Origin: Pseudonocardia sulfidoxydans NBRC 16205 | GTDB lineage: Bacteria > Actinomycetota > Actinomycetes > Mycobacteriales > Pseudonocardiaceae | Direction: 5' to 3' | Assembly: GCF_007989085.1 (NCBI RefSeq) | Contig: NZ_BJVJ01000038.1 | Location: forward strand, 1 to 60,958 | DNA: 60,958 bases | Shown: piece after piece, positions 19,203 through 27,073 of the stretch | Layout of the letters: the number at the start of each line of letters is the position of its first letter | Position numbering within the stretch: the first letter of the stretch is position 1 | Made by a program: the position numbers and the translations under genes | Notes under the pieces: model-generated | What the model saw: only the letters and a program-made list of their open reading frames with translations | Database searches by the model: none | Told to the model about the DNA's origin: nothing

Positions 19203-20701
19203 GCGCCGGTCCCGTCGGCGGGGAGCAGCAGCCCGTGCCGGACCAGCTCACGCACCGCGGGCAGCGTCGCGTCGACCAGCGCGTCGTAGGGGCGGTCGTG
19301 GGCGAACGACAGCAGGTGCAGCAGCTCGTCGAGCGGCAGCTCACCGCGACAGCCCGCGAGCAGCGCGGCGGCCGGCTCGTCGACCTCGTGGCGCCACGGC
19401 GGCCCGTCACGACGGCTGACCGCGGCCCCCGCGTCCTCCCAGCCCTGCGCGCCGGGCACCGCGAACCGTTCCAGCGTCGCGGCCGGGGTCAGCCGCAGCG
19501 TCGCGGCGAGCAGCGCCTCGTCGCGGGCGTGGGCGCGCAGCCAGTCGACGCGGTCGAGCCAGCCGTCGGCCTCCGGCCCGAGCGGCCCGCCCGCCTCACC
19601 GACGAGGTCCTCGACGACGATCGTCGGCTCGGCGTCGGTGCGCCGCAGCAGCAGGTGCCCGAATCCGATGCCCTCGACGTCACGGCTGTCGGCCCAGTCC
19701 AGCCACTCACCGGCCTGCGCGCGGGCCGCCGGGGAGGTGAGGTCGAGCCCGGCGTCGCGCTGCCACGTCCCGACGTGCATCGCCGGGTCCACGGCCTCCC
19801 GCTGCAGGATCCAGGCGTCGCAGCCCGGCGGCAGCCACCTCCGGACCCGGTCGGGCCAGTCCTCACCGCGCACGTGCAGCCACGACCCCAGCAGCTGCGC
19901 CACCCCGCCCGGCTCCAGCACCGAGGGCAGGTCGGCCAGCAGCGCGGCGAGGGCGTCGTCGCCGTCGGCGCCGGAGTCGCGGTAGACGTAGTCGACGCGC
20001 GCCGGGCCCGGGACGAACGGCGGGTTGGACACGACGTGGGAGAACCGCCTGCCCGCCACCGGCGCCAGCCACGGCCCCTCGAGCAGCTCGGCGCGGACCC
20101 CGGACAGTGCGAGCGTCGCCGCGGCCATCGCCAGCGCCCGCGGCGCCAGGTCGGTCCCGACGACGGCGCCGGAGTGCCTGCTCGCATGCAGCGCCTGCAC
20201 ACCGCAGCCGGTGCCCATGTCGAGCGTCGACGCCGTCGGCCGGCGGATCGCGGCGGCCGCCAGCGTCAGCGACGCCCCGCCGACACCGGTGACGTGGTCG
20301 CGGTCCTGGCGCGCCGCGGGGGTGTCGAGGTCGGACACCACCCACCAGGCGTCGTCGGCGTCGCCGGACCCGGCGTCGTCGGCGTAGGGGCGGACGTCGA
20401 GCGCCGCGGCGAACCCGTCCCCGTCGCGGCGCAGCAGCCCACCCGCGACGAGCGGCTCCGGGTCGCCGAGCGCGGCACGCACCGCCGGCGCGGGCTCGGT
20501 GCCGCCGAGCAGCAGCAGCCGCACGACCACCCCCAGCTCGCCGCCGTCGCGGCTCGCGCGGAACGCGGCCTCGGGCTCGCCGCGGGTGAGCGCGTCGTGC
20601 GCGGCGTTGCCGAGCAGGGCCCGCACACCGTCGACGGTGTAGCGGTGGGTCAGGAACGACGCGCGCAGGCCCGGCGCCGCCGGGACGAGATCGGGGAGCA
20701 C
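19199..20701 (-). CDS. Class I SAM-dependent methyltransferase (N5-glutamine / RNA-type NPPF motif)
   Basis: A 500-residue protein. The central Rossmann methyltransferase has the SAM-binding motif [15 protein letters not shown] and the catalytic [10 protein letters not shown], an NPPY-type motif used by enzymes that methylate amide or base nitrogens. The N-terminal ~150 residues resemble a winged-helix or substrate-recognition region, and the C-terminal ~150 residues have no recognised domain. It is a family common in actinobacteria next to dtd. The GTG at 20701 follows GGAGGAAGGA. It is divergent from the HhH-GPD gene. Confidence 0.85.
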   Translation of the reverse strand: MLPDLVPAAPGLRASFLTHRYTVDGVRALLGNAAHDALTRGEPEAAFRASRDGGELGVVVRLLLLGGTEPAPAVRAALGDPEPLVAGGLLRRDGDGFAAALDVRPYADDAGSGDADDAWWVVSDLDTPAARQDRDHVTGVGGASLTLAAAAIRRPTASTLDMGTGCGVQALHASRHSGAVVGTDLAPRALAMAAATLALSGVRAELLEGPWLAPVAGRRFSHVVSNPPFVPGPARVDYVYRDSGADGDDALAALLADLPSVLEPGGVAQLLGSWLHVRGEDWPDRVRRWLPPGCDAWILQREAVDPAMHVGTWQRDAGLDLTSPAARAQAGEWLDWADSRDVEGIGFGHLLLRRTDAEPTIVVEDLVGEAGGPLGPEADGWLDRVDWLRAHARDEALLAATLRLTPAATLERFAVPGAQGWEDAGAAVSRRDGPPWRHEVDEPAAALLAGCRGELPLDELLHLLSFAHDRPYDALVDATLPAVRELVRHGLLLPADGTGA

Positions 20702-20770
20702 CCGCCCATCCTTCCTCCCCACCCGTTCGGGCCGGTCGGCGCCGGTCCGAACGGCGCTAGGCTCATCCGT

Positions 20771-21349
20771 GTGACGCTCTGCCTGGCCCAGGACACCGAC
20801 GCCGACGCGCTGCTCGACCGCGACCCGCTCGCGCTGCTGATCGGGATGCTGCTCGACCAGCAGTTCCCGATGGAGCGGGCCTTCGCCGGGCCCGCGCTGG
20901 TCGCGCAACGCCTGGGCGTGGACCGGCTCGACGCGCGCGAGCTGGCCGAGTACGACCCCGACGCGCTGGTCGCGGTGTTCACCGGGCCGCCCGCGGTGCA
21001 CCGCTACCCGAAGTCGATGGCGCAGCGGGTGCAGGCGCTCGCCTCGACGATCGTCGACCGCTACGACGGCGACGTCACCGCCCTCTGGTCCGACGCCGCC
21101 ACCGGCAAGGAGCTGTTCACCCGGCTCGCGGGCCTGCCCGGGTTCGGCACCCAGAAGGCGCAGATCTTCACCGCGCTGCTGGGCAAGCAGCGCGGCGTCA
21201 CCCCCGACGGCTGGCGCGAGGCCGCGGGTGGCTACGGCGAGGACGGGGTGCACAAGTCGGTCGCCGACGTCGTCGACGCCGCCACCCTGGGCAAGGTCCG
21301 CGACTACAAGCAGGCCGCCAAGGCAGCGAAGAAGGCCGCGGCGGGCTGA
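20771..21349 (+). CDS. HhH-GPD-type base excision repair family protein
   Basis: A 192-residue protein with the helix-hairpin-helix fold of DNA glycosylases: LLIGMLLDQQFPMERAFAGP begins the GPD fold and LAGLPGFGTQKAQIF is the hairpin. No C-terminal four-cysteine iron-sulfur loop is present, and the catalytic Asp position of classical glycosylases is not obvious, so the activity is uncertain. The lysine-rich C terminus could bind DNA. It is short compared with AlkA or MutY. GTG start, divergent from the methyltransferase with a 69-bp gap. Confidence 0.85.
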   Translation: MTLCLAQDTDADALLDRDPLALLIGMLLDQQFPMERAFAGPALVAQRLGVDRLDARELAEYDPDALVAVFTGPPAVHRYPKSMAQRVQALASTIVDRYDGDVTALWSDAATGKELFTRLAGLPGFGTQKAQIFTALLGKQRGVTPDGWREAAGGYGEDGVHKSVADVVDAATLGKVRDYKQAAKAAKKAAAG

Positions 21350-21384
21350 GCGATCGGCCGGATCGGACGAGCGCCACACCGCAG

Positions 21385-21396
21385 GTGTGCGCATAC
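21385..21396. promoter_or_regulatory. Candidate ArsR operator
   Basis: GTGTGCGCATAC is a 12-bp palindrome with one mismatched pair, 29 bp before the ArsR GTG, in a locally AT-richer stretch (CATACATTCAATC). It is a plausible autoregulatory site, but short. Confidence 0.35.
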
Positions 21397-21425
21397 ATTC
21401 AATCGGACCGACTAGCATCGGCGAC

Positions 21426-21842
21426 GTGCACAAGGTCCCCAACGATCGCCAGGGCCTGCGCGTCGTCGACCCGGACCAGGTCTGTGACGCCACGGCAGTC
21501 CTCGCCGACCACGACGAGCTCGCCCGCGCAGCCACCGTGCTCGACGCGTTGGGCGAGGTCAACCGGCTCAGCATCCTGCTCGCGCTCTACCACGCGGGCG
21601 ACCTCTGCGTGTCCGATCTCGCCGTGTCGGTCGGCATGAGCGACAGCGCGGTCTCGCACGCCCTGCGGCTCCTGCGCGCCCACGGGATCGTCACCGCGCA
21701 CCGCGAGGGCCGCCTCGTGCGGTACCGGGTCGCCGAGGGCACGGCGCGCAAGCTCCTCGAGGTCGTCTCCGAGGAGGCCGTCGCTCCCATGACGCTGCAC
21801 GCGCACGGCCACACCGACCCGCAGGACGTCGTCATCGGCTGA
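21426..21842 (+). CDS. ArsR/SmtB family metal-responsive regulator
   Basis: A 138-residue winged-helix repressor. The recognition helix is in SVGMSDSAVSHALRLLRAHG and the wing in AHREGRLVRYRVAEG. Helix 3 carries DLCVSDLA with C61, the location of cysteine metal ligands in SmtB/CmtR relatives. C20 and a C-terminal His cluster (H125, H127, H129 in LHAHGHTD) could add ligands, as in nickel/cobalt or zinc sensors. No cation transporter is adjacent, so the metal and target are unknown. The GTG start at 21426 may be nearly leaderless. Confidence 0.87.
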   Translation: MHKVPNDRQGLRVVDPDQVCDATAVLADHDELARAATVLDALGEVNRLSILLALYHAGDLCVSDLAVSVGMSDSAVSHALRLLRAHGIVTAHREGRLVRYRVAEGTARKLLEVVSEEAVAPMTLHAHGHTDPQDVVIG

Positions 21843-21862
21843 CCGCCGCGCACCACCCGCGC

Positions 21863-21887
21863 CCTGTCCGGTTCACCTACCGACAGG
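21863..21887 (+). terminator. Stem-loop after the ArsR gene
   Basis: CCTGT, a bulged C, and CGGT pair with ACCG and ACAGG around a TCACCT loop, 21 bp past the ArsR stop codon. There is no U-tract. Confidence 0.45.
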
Positions 21888-22017
21888 CGTTTCGTCCCTG
21901 CCGCCGGGCGAAGATCCCACCTGTATCTGCAGATGGACGGGCGCCGACGCCGTCGCGGTGCAACCATGGTGCAGGTCGCCGGAGAACATCCCCGGCGACA
22001 GCGAGGGAGATGTCGTC

Positions 22018-22338
22018 GTGACCGAGCCGCAGCGGAGCAGCCAGGACCAACCAGTACTCATCACCGACGCAGCGATGTCCTACGAGCAGGAGCTCGCCGT
22101 CCGCAAGCGCCGCTACAAGGTCATGATGCTCATGCGGATCCCCTGCATGATCGCCGCGGCCGCCTGCTACCAGATCCCGTGGCTCGCCGTCGGGCTGCTC
22201 GTCCTGTCGATCCCGCTCCCGTGGATGGCCGTCCTCGTCGCCAACGACCGGTTGCCGCGCAAGGCCGAGAAGCCCAACCGGTACGCGGCCGACCGGCGCG
22301 CCATCGAACCCGGCGAGCGGCCCGTCATCGAGGGCTGA
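22018..22338 (+). CDS. DUF3099 small membrane protein
   Basis: A 106-residue protein of a family widespread in actinobacteria with unknown function. Two hydrophobic helices are predicted at about residues 38-58 (MMLMRIPCMIAAAACYQIPW) and 60-77 (VGLLVLSIPLPWMAVLVA), flanked by a basic RKRRYK segment. The GTG at 22018 follows GAGGGAGA. A 7-bp hairpin (TCGCCGG at 21976-21982 with CCGGCGA at 21992-21998) ends just before the ribosome site and might affect translation. The stop overlaps convergent psuG by 14 bp. Confidence 0.8.
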   Translation: MTEPQRSSQDQPVLITDAAMSYEQELAVRKRRYKVMMLMRIPCMIAAAACYQIPWLAVGLLVLSIPLPWMAVLVANDRLPRKAEKPNRYAADRRAIEPGERPVIEG

Positions 22339-23284
22339 GCCGGGCGCGGTCCACGGCCGCCAGCGCGACCGCGACGTCGGCGGCCAGCCCGGCGTTGGCC
22401 GTCACCAGGGCGACGTTCGTCGCCAGGCTCGCCCCGCCGCTGCCGGTGTGGAAGTGCTCCAGCAGCGCCGGCGTCACGTCCTTGCCGACGATCCCGCGCT
22501 CGGCCACCATCGCCAGCCCCCCGCCGAGCAGCCGGTCGTGCAGCGCCTCGTCGAGCTCGTCGGCCACCGGGACGGGCTGGGCCACGACGAGCCCCGACCC
22601 CGTCGCCCGGTGCGCCGCCCACACCGCCGCCACCTGGGCCGGGGTGTCGGCGCGCCACGGCACCGGGTGCCCGGAGTCGCGGCGGTAGAACCCGGGGAAG
22701 GTGTCGGTCCGGTAGCCGAGCACGCCGACCGAGTCCGTCTCCAGCACCTCGAGGGTGGCGCCGACGTCGAGGAGCGACTTCACCCCCGAACACACCACCG
22801 CCACCGGGGTGCGGGCCAGCACCCCCAGGTCGGCCGAGACGTCCCACGACTCCCGGGCGCCGCGGTGCACCCCGCCGAGCCCACCCGTCGCGAACAACGC
22901 GATGCCGGCCGCCGCGGCGAGCCACGCCGTCGCCGCCACCGTCGTGGCACCGTCGCGGCCCAGCCCGGCGGCGGCGCCGAGGTCGCGCACCGACAACTTC
23001 ACCAGGTCGCCCGCGCACACCCGGTCCAGCGCGGTGGCGTCGAGCCCGACGCGGGGCCGGCCGTCGAGCACCGCGACCGTCGCCGGGACCGCGCCCCGCG
23101 CCCGGACCGCGCGTTCCAGCACGTCGGCGGTCTCGCGGTTGCGCGGCGCCGGCAGCCCGTGGGCCAGCAACGTGCTCTCCAGAGCGACGACGGCCCGCCC
23201 CTCGGCGAGGGCGTCGGCCACCTCCTGCGACACGACAGGAGCCAGAGGGGAACGGGGGACGACGTGCTCGGTCACGTGCGGCAT
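22325..23284 (-). CDS. psuG: Pseudouridine-5'-phosphate glycosidase
   Basis: About 319 residues of the PsuG/IndA family, which reversibly cleaves pseudouridine 5'-phosphate to uracil and ribose 5-phosphate. Signature segments are VVALESTLLAHGLPAPRN, KLSVRDLGAAAGLGRDGATT, FATGGLGGVHRGA, VVCSGVKSLLDVGATLE and ERGIVGKDVTPALLEHFH. K and D residues in these blocks correspond to the Mn-binding, Schiff-base-forming site. Starts at ATG 23287, ATG 23284 and GTG 23275 are all possible; none has a clear SD. No PsuK-type kinase is adjacent. The start region touches the divergent DUF3039 start. Confidence 0.92.
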   Translation of the reverse strand: MPHVTEHVVPRSPLAPVVSQEVADALAEGRAVVALESTLLAHGLPAPRNRETADVLERAVRARGAVPATVAVLDGRPRVGLDATALDRVCAGDLVKLSVRDLGAAAGLGRDGATTVAATAWLAAAAGIALFATGGLGGVHRGARESWDVSADLGVLARTPVAVVCSGVKSLLDVGATLEVLETDSVGVLGYRTDTFPGFYRRDSGHPVPWRADTPAQVAAVWAAHRATGSGLVVAQPVPVADELDEALHDRLLGGGLAMVAERGIVGKDVTPALLEHFHTGSGGASLATNVALVTANAGLAADVAVALAAVDRARLSPR

Positions 23285-23285
23285 C

Positions 23286-23543
23286 ATGGAGGACATGGCC
23301 ACCCAGACGCTGCCCGAGGTCGACACCCGCCCGGAGGGCACCGACTCCACGGGTAACGACGAGCCGAAGATGTTCCACTACGTGAAGAAGGCCAAGATCG
23401 CCGAGAGCGCGGTCATGGGCAACCTCGTGGTGGCGCTGTGCGGCGAGACGTTCCCCGTCACCAAGTCGCCGAAGCCCGGTTCCCCGGTGTGCCCCGACTG
23501 CAAGAAGATCTTCGAGTCCCTGCCTCCCGGCGGCGACGACTGA
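23286..23543 (+). CDS. DUF3039 small zinc-ribbon-like protein
   Basis: An 85-residue protein of a family conserved in actinobacteria, of unknown function. MFHYVKKAKIAESAVMGNLV and ALCGETFPVTKSPKPG are family landmarks; with the later CPDCKKIF, C, CxxC and H could bind zinc. The ATG at 23286 may be leaderless. The alternative ATG at 23295 has a GGAGG only two bases upstream, which is too close. It converges on the hydrolase gene, 5 bp away. Confidence 0.83.
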   Translation: MEDMATQTLPEVDTRPEGTDSTGNDEPKMFHYVKKAKIAESAVMGNLVVALCGETFPVTKSPKPGSPVCPDCKKIFESLPPGGDD

Positions 23544-23548
23544 GCAGG

Positions 23549-24409
23549 TCAGTCCGCGGTCCCGGTCTCGCCCTCCTCGGGTGAGGCCAGGAACGCGTCG
23601 ACGACCGGGGCCAGCTCATGGGGCTCGGTCAGCAGCGCCAGGTGCCCGCCCGGGTGCACGTGCAACCGTGACCCGGCGATGCCGCGGTGCAGGATCCGCG
23701 CGTTGACCAGCGGCACGATCGGGTCGTCCTCACCGGCGACGACGAGCGTCGGCACGCGCAGCAGCGGCAGGAACGGCAGGCTCGTCCAGCTCGCCGCCGC
23801 CAGCAGCTGGTAGCGGTAGCCGCGGTCGCCCGGCCCCGCCGAGCGCGCCGCGCCCAGCACCTCGGCGGCCTGCTCCGGCCGGGTACGCATCGTCCCGCCG
23901 TAGATGCGGCCGGCGACCTCCCGCGCGTGGTCGGGGTCGCGGTAGCGCCGGCCCGTCAACATCCGCGCCAGCACCGACGGCGGGCCCGGCACCATCAGCG
24001 CGCCCGTCCCCGTCGCGACGAGCACGAGACGCCGCACCCGGTGCCGCGCCGACAGCGCGAGCTGCTGCGCGAGCGCGCCGCCCCACGAGAACCCGAGCAC
24101 GTCGACGCGCCCGTGGCCCAGCCTCGTGAGCAGGTCGTCGGCGACCGTCGCGAGCCCCGCCAACGGGTACGGCAGCACCGGGGCCGGGGAGCCGCCCACC
24201 CCGGGCGGGTCGAACCGGATCGTCTCGAGGTCGTCGGGCAGCGCGGCGACGAACGGGTCGAACAGCCCCAGCTCCGCGCCGATGCCGTTGACCAGCAGCA
24301 GCGGGGTGCGCCGCGACCCGGCGCCGGCGTGGCGCACCGACACACGCAGCGTCAGCCCGTCGACGGCGACGTCGGCGACGTGCTCGGATCCGCCGGCCGG
24401 GGTGCTCAC
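23549..24409 (-). CDS. Alpha/beta hydrolase, PHA depolymerase (PhaZ)-like
   Basis: A 286-residue alpha/beta hydrolase. The nucleophile elbow is GFSWGG, the acid is in VVAGEDDPIVPLVNARIL, and the histidine in HVHPGGHLALLTEP. The arrangement of LLLVNGIGAELGLFDPFVAAL and the WGG elbow resembles intracellular medium-chain PHA depolymerases. The upstream neighbour is a PhaC homologue, which supports a PHA role. The GTG overlaps that gene's stop (GTGA). Substrate is inferred. Confidence 0.82.
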   Translation of the reverse strand: MSTPAGGSEHVADVAVDGLTLRVSVRHAGAGSRRTPLLLVNGIGAELGLFDPFVAALPDDLETIRFDPPGVGGSPAPVLPYPLAGLATVADDLLTRLGHGRVDVLGFSWGGALAQQLALSARHRVRRLVLVATGTGALMVPGPPSVLARMLTGRRYRDPDHAREVAGRIYGGTMRTRPEQAAEVLGAARSAGPGDRGYRYQLLAAASWTSLPFLPLLRVPTLVVAGEDDPIVPLVNARILHRGIAGSRLHVHPGGHLALLTEPHELAPVVDAFLASPEEGETGTAD

Positions 24410-25692
24410 CGGGCCGAGACGTACTCGCCGGGCGACGGCGCGAGCGCGTGCATCCCGCGCCCACCCAGCTCGGCGGGAGCCTCGCACCGTTCGCCGGTCC
24501 GGGTGTCGAGCCACTCCGCGAGCGTGGCCCACCAGGAGGCCGGGGGCGCGACGAACGCCTCCGCAGGGGCGTCGACGACCTCCACCGCGCCCTTTCCGGC
24601 CAGCCCGGCCCACGCGCCGGCGTCGGACGACGCGACGACGAGGGTGTCGCGGTCGACGACCGCGGAGTCGAGCGGAGTGCCGAGCAGCTCGCCCGGCAGC
24701 TCCACCGCAGCGGCGGGGGCAGCGCCGGCGGCGTCGGCCAGCCACTGCCGCAGGTCGCGCGGCACAGCCGTCCCGGGGCCGGCGTCGCGCGGGTCGAGCC
24801 CGACGAGCACCGCGCCCGCGACCCGTTCCTGCAGCCCGACCGCGGCCAGGTGGGCCAGCACGGCGGCGGTGAGGACGGCACCGTCACCGATCCCGAGCAG
24901 CACCGTCGACCCGGCGCGGGAGATCCGTTCGACGGCGTCGAGGGCGTCGAGGAGTGCCTGTCCCCGCGCGTCGGCGCCGGCCGCCGCGGGGTGCCAGCTC
25001 ACCAGCAGCACCTGTGTGCCGCCGTGGACCAGGTGCTCGACGAGGCTGCGGCCCGGGGACAGGTCGGCGAGGTAGCCGGGCAGGCCGGGCGCGGGCACGA
25101 CGAGGACGGGGAGCTCGTGGACCTCGCGGGTCTGCGGCAGGTAGTGCACCAGCTCGAACGCGTCGGTGCGCAGCACGACGGCGCCGGGGGAGGCGGCGAC
25201 GTCGTCACCGAAGGCGAGCCGCCGCGTCGCCGGGGCCGGTGGGGTGGGCAGCGGGACCTCGACGTCACCCGGCTCCCGCGGGGCGGCTGTGAAGCGGCGG
25301 GCCGCCAGCGCCCGCAGCACCGGGTTGTTGCTGGGCGCCACGACGTCGGCGACCGACTCCACGACGGTGCGCAGCAGCGCGTCGTCGGCCGGGTCGAGGC
25401 CCGCGTCGTCGAGCATCGCGGTGGCCGCACCGGTCGTCGCGAGATGGGTCTGGACGGCGCGGCGCAGCAGGGGATCGGCCGACCACGCGGGGGCGGCGAA
25501 CCGGTCGTCGCCGGGGTCGGGGGAGAGCGCCGAGCTGCCGAGGCCGATGCGGGCGAGCTCACCGGCCAGCGCGACGGTGTGACGGGCGACGTCGACGGGC
25601 CGGGCCATCAGCGCCGAGGCCAGCCGTGACCCGGCGGCCGCCAGTGTCGGGGCGCCGGGGTCGAACCGGTCGGCCCCTGACTCGGTGCTCAC
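24406..25692 (-). CDS. PhaC-like protein lacking the catalytic cysteine
   Basis: A 428-residue homologue of PHA synthases. N-terminal family marks are FAAPAWSADPLLRRAVQ (FxxPxWxxNPLLRxxxQ) and DVVAPSNNPVLRALAARRF, then LVPAPGLPGYLADLSPGRSLVEHL. At the position of the GxCxGG nucleophile elbow it reads GIGDGA (residues 267-272), so the cysteine is glycine. The usual SGH motif near the end is not found, and the protein is about 130 residues shorter than the intact PhaC at 16648. It is likely non-catalytic: perhaps a granule-associated or regulatory partner of the coupled hydrolase. It overlaps both neighbours by 4 bp. Confidence 0.8.
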   Translation of the reverse strand: MSTESGADRFDPGAPTLAAAGSRLASALMARPVDVARHTVALAGELARIGLGSSALSPDPGDDRFAAPAWSADPLLRRAVQTHLATTGAATAMLDDAGLDPADDALLRTVVESVADVVAPSNNPVLRALAARRFTAAPREPGDVEVPLPTPPAPATRRLAFGDDVAASPGAVVLRTDAFELVHYLPQTREVHELPVLVVPAPGLPGYLADLSPGRSLVEHLVHGGTQVLLVSWHPAAAGADARGQALLDALDAVERISRAGSTVLLGIGDGAVLTAAVLAHLAAVGLQERVAGAVLVGLDPRDAGPGTAVPRDLRQWLADAAGAAPAAAVELPGELLGTPLDSAVVDRDTLVVASSDAGAWAGLAGKGAVEVVDAPAEAFVAPPASWWATLAEWLDTRTGERCEAPAELGGRGMHALAPSPGEYVSAR

Positions 25693-26918
25693 ATGATCTC
25701 CTGACGTGCTCGGTCACCGCCCGCCGTCACGGCCGGCCGGTGTGATCGTCCCCCGTCAGCATGGGGGGACGGCTCGGGGGCGGGCAACTCGCCCGCGCCG
25801 ATGTCACGAACCGTCGCCTGCGCGGGGACCACCGTCGTCTGGCGGACCGCCGCGACGGCCCGCGCCCCGGCGTCCCGGGCGGCCGCCGTCCCCACCGCCG
25901 CGGCCCGCGCCGCCCTCCGCGCCGCAACGGCGCGCATCGCCCGCAACCGCCGCAGCCGGCGCTGACGCCGTGTCGGGCGGGCCGGCCACGTCTGCTCGAC
26001 CGCGTTGTTGAGCTGTGCCCCGAGCACGATCGCGAAGCCGAGCAGGAAGCCGAACAGCAGGAACGCGATGGGCGTCGCCAGCGCGCCGTAGGTGTAGCCG
26101 GTCGCCGTGATCAGCGTGAGGTAGACGCGCAGCCCGGTCGTCGACACGACGAAGACGACCATCGCGAGCAGCGCGCCGGGCAGCAGCCGCCGCCACGGCG
26201 GGCTGTGCGGCAGCGCCACCTTGTAGAGCGTCGTGAGGCCCAGCACCAGCCCGACCCCCACGGCCGGGTAGTAGAAGGCGTCGACGGCCGAGGTCACGGC
26301 GGGCTGCCACGCGACGGGGAACACCCGCGGGAGCAGGTCGGGACCGAGCGCGACGACGGGCAGTGCGAACACCGCCACCACCAGCGCCACCAGGTACACG
26401 CCGAGGGCGACGAGCCGCTGCCACACCGGGTTGCGGACCTCGTACTGGCCGTGGGCCTCGGTGACGGAGTCGACGATCGAGGCCACCGCCGACGAGCCCG
26501 CCCACAGCGCGATGAGGAACCCGAGGGAGACGATGTCGGCGCGGCCACGGGTGAGGATCGCCCCGGCCGTCGGCGCGATGATCTCCTCGACGACCTCGGG
26601 GGTGAACACCGTCCGGGAGAAGGCGACGATCGCCGCCTCGACGCTGTCGACGGTCCGCGGCCCGAACCAGTCTCCGACGTAGCCCAGCGACCCCAGCAGC
26701 GCCAGCAGCAGCGGCGGCAGCGACAGCGCCTGCCAGAACGCGGCCTGCGCCGACATGGAGAAGATGCCGTCGTCCCACGCCTTCACCACCGTGCGCCCCG
26801 CCACCCGGCGCACGAGCCGCCGGCGCCGGGGCGCGGCGGCCGCGGGGGAGGCAGCGGCGGCGGAGTCGGCGGGGGAGTCGCCGGGCGGGTCGTCGCCGTG
26901 GGGGTCGGGGGACGTCAT
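25689..26918 (-). CDS. YihY/BrkB family inner membrane protein
   Basis: A 409-residue polytopic membrane protein of the YihY/virulence factor BrkB family. After an Ala/Pro-rich cytoplasmic N terminus there are about six hydrophobic segments between residues 55 and 305, including FWQALSLPPLLLALLGSLGY, LGVYLVALVVAVFALPVVAL and PIAFLLFGFLLGFAIVLGAQ. The family motif ending in LGAQLNNAVE is present. The C-terminal ~90 residues are basic and Ala/Arg-rich. The function of the family is not settled. It heads the operon with the PhaC-like and hydrolase genes. Confidence 0.88.
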   Translation of the reverse strand: MTSPDPHGDDPPGDSPADSAAAASPAAAAPRRRRLVRRVAGRTVVKAWDDGIFSMSAQAAFWQALSLPPLLLALLGSLGYVGDWFGPRTVDSVEAAIVAFSRTVFTPEVVEEIIAPTAGAILTRGRADIVSLGFLIALWAGSSAVASIVDSVTEAHGQYEVRNPVWQRLVALGVYLVALVVAVFALPVVALGPDLLPRVFPVAWQPAVTSAVDAFYYPAVGVGLVLGLTTLYKVALPHSPPWRRLLPGALLAMVVFVVSTTGLRVYLTLITATGYTYGALATPIAFLLFGFLLGFAIVLGAQLNNAVEQTWPARPTRRQRRLRRLRAMRAVAARRAARAAAVGTAAARDAGARAVAAVRQTTVVPAQATVRDIGAGELPAPEPSPHADGGRSHRPAVTAGGDRARQEIM

Positions 26919-27073
26919 CGCCGCTCAGCATGGCCCGCGGGCTCCCGACGGCGGGTCACGACGCGCCGCCGCAACCGCGCGGGCTACCCTCGTCATGGTC
27001 CGCGAGCGCGGGGGCCCCGACCCCGTCCCATCCCCGACGTGGACCCGGAATGACCGTCCGACCAGGGAGTTGT

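Noticed and set aside
16453..19410. Upstream extension of the sigB frame to about 1,334 codons
   Set aside because: The extension is antisense to phaC and dtd and lacks motifs; sigB starts at the ATG at 16452 with a good ribosome site.
21888..22017. Riboswitch upstream of the DUF3099 gene
   Set aside because: Only a small hairpin is visible; no known riboswitch core could be matched by eye.
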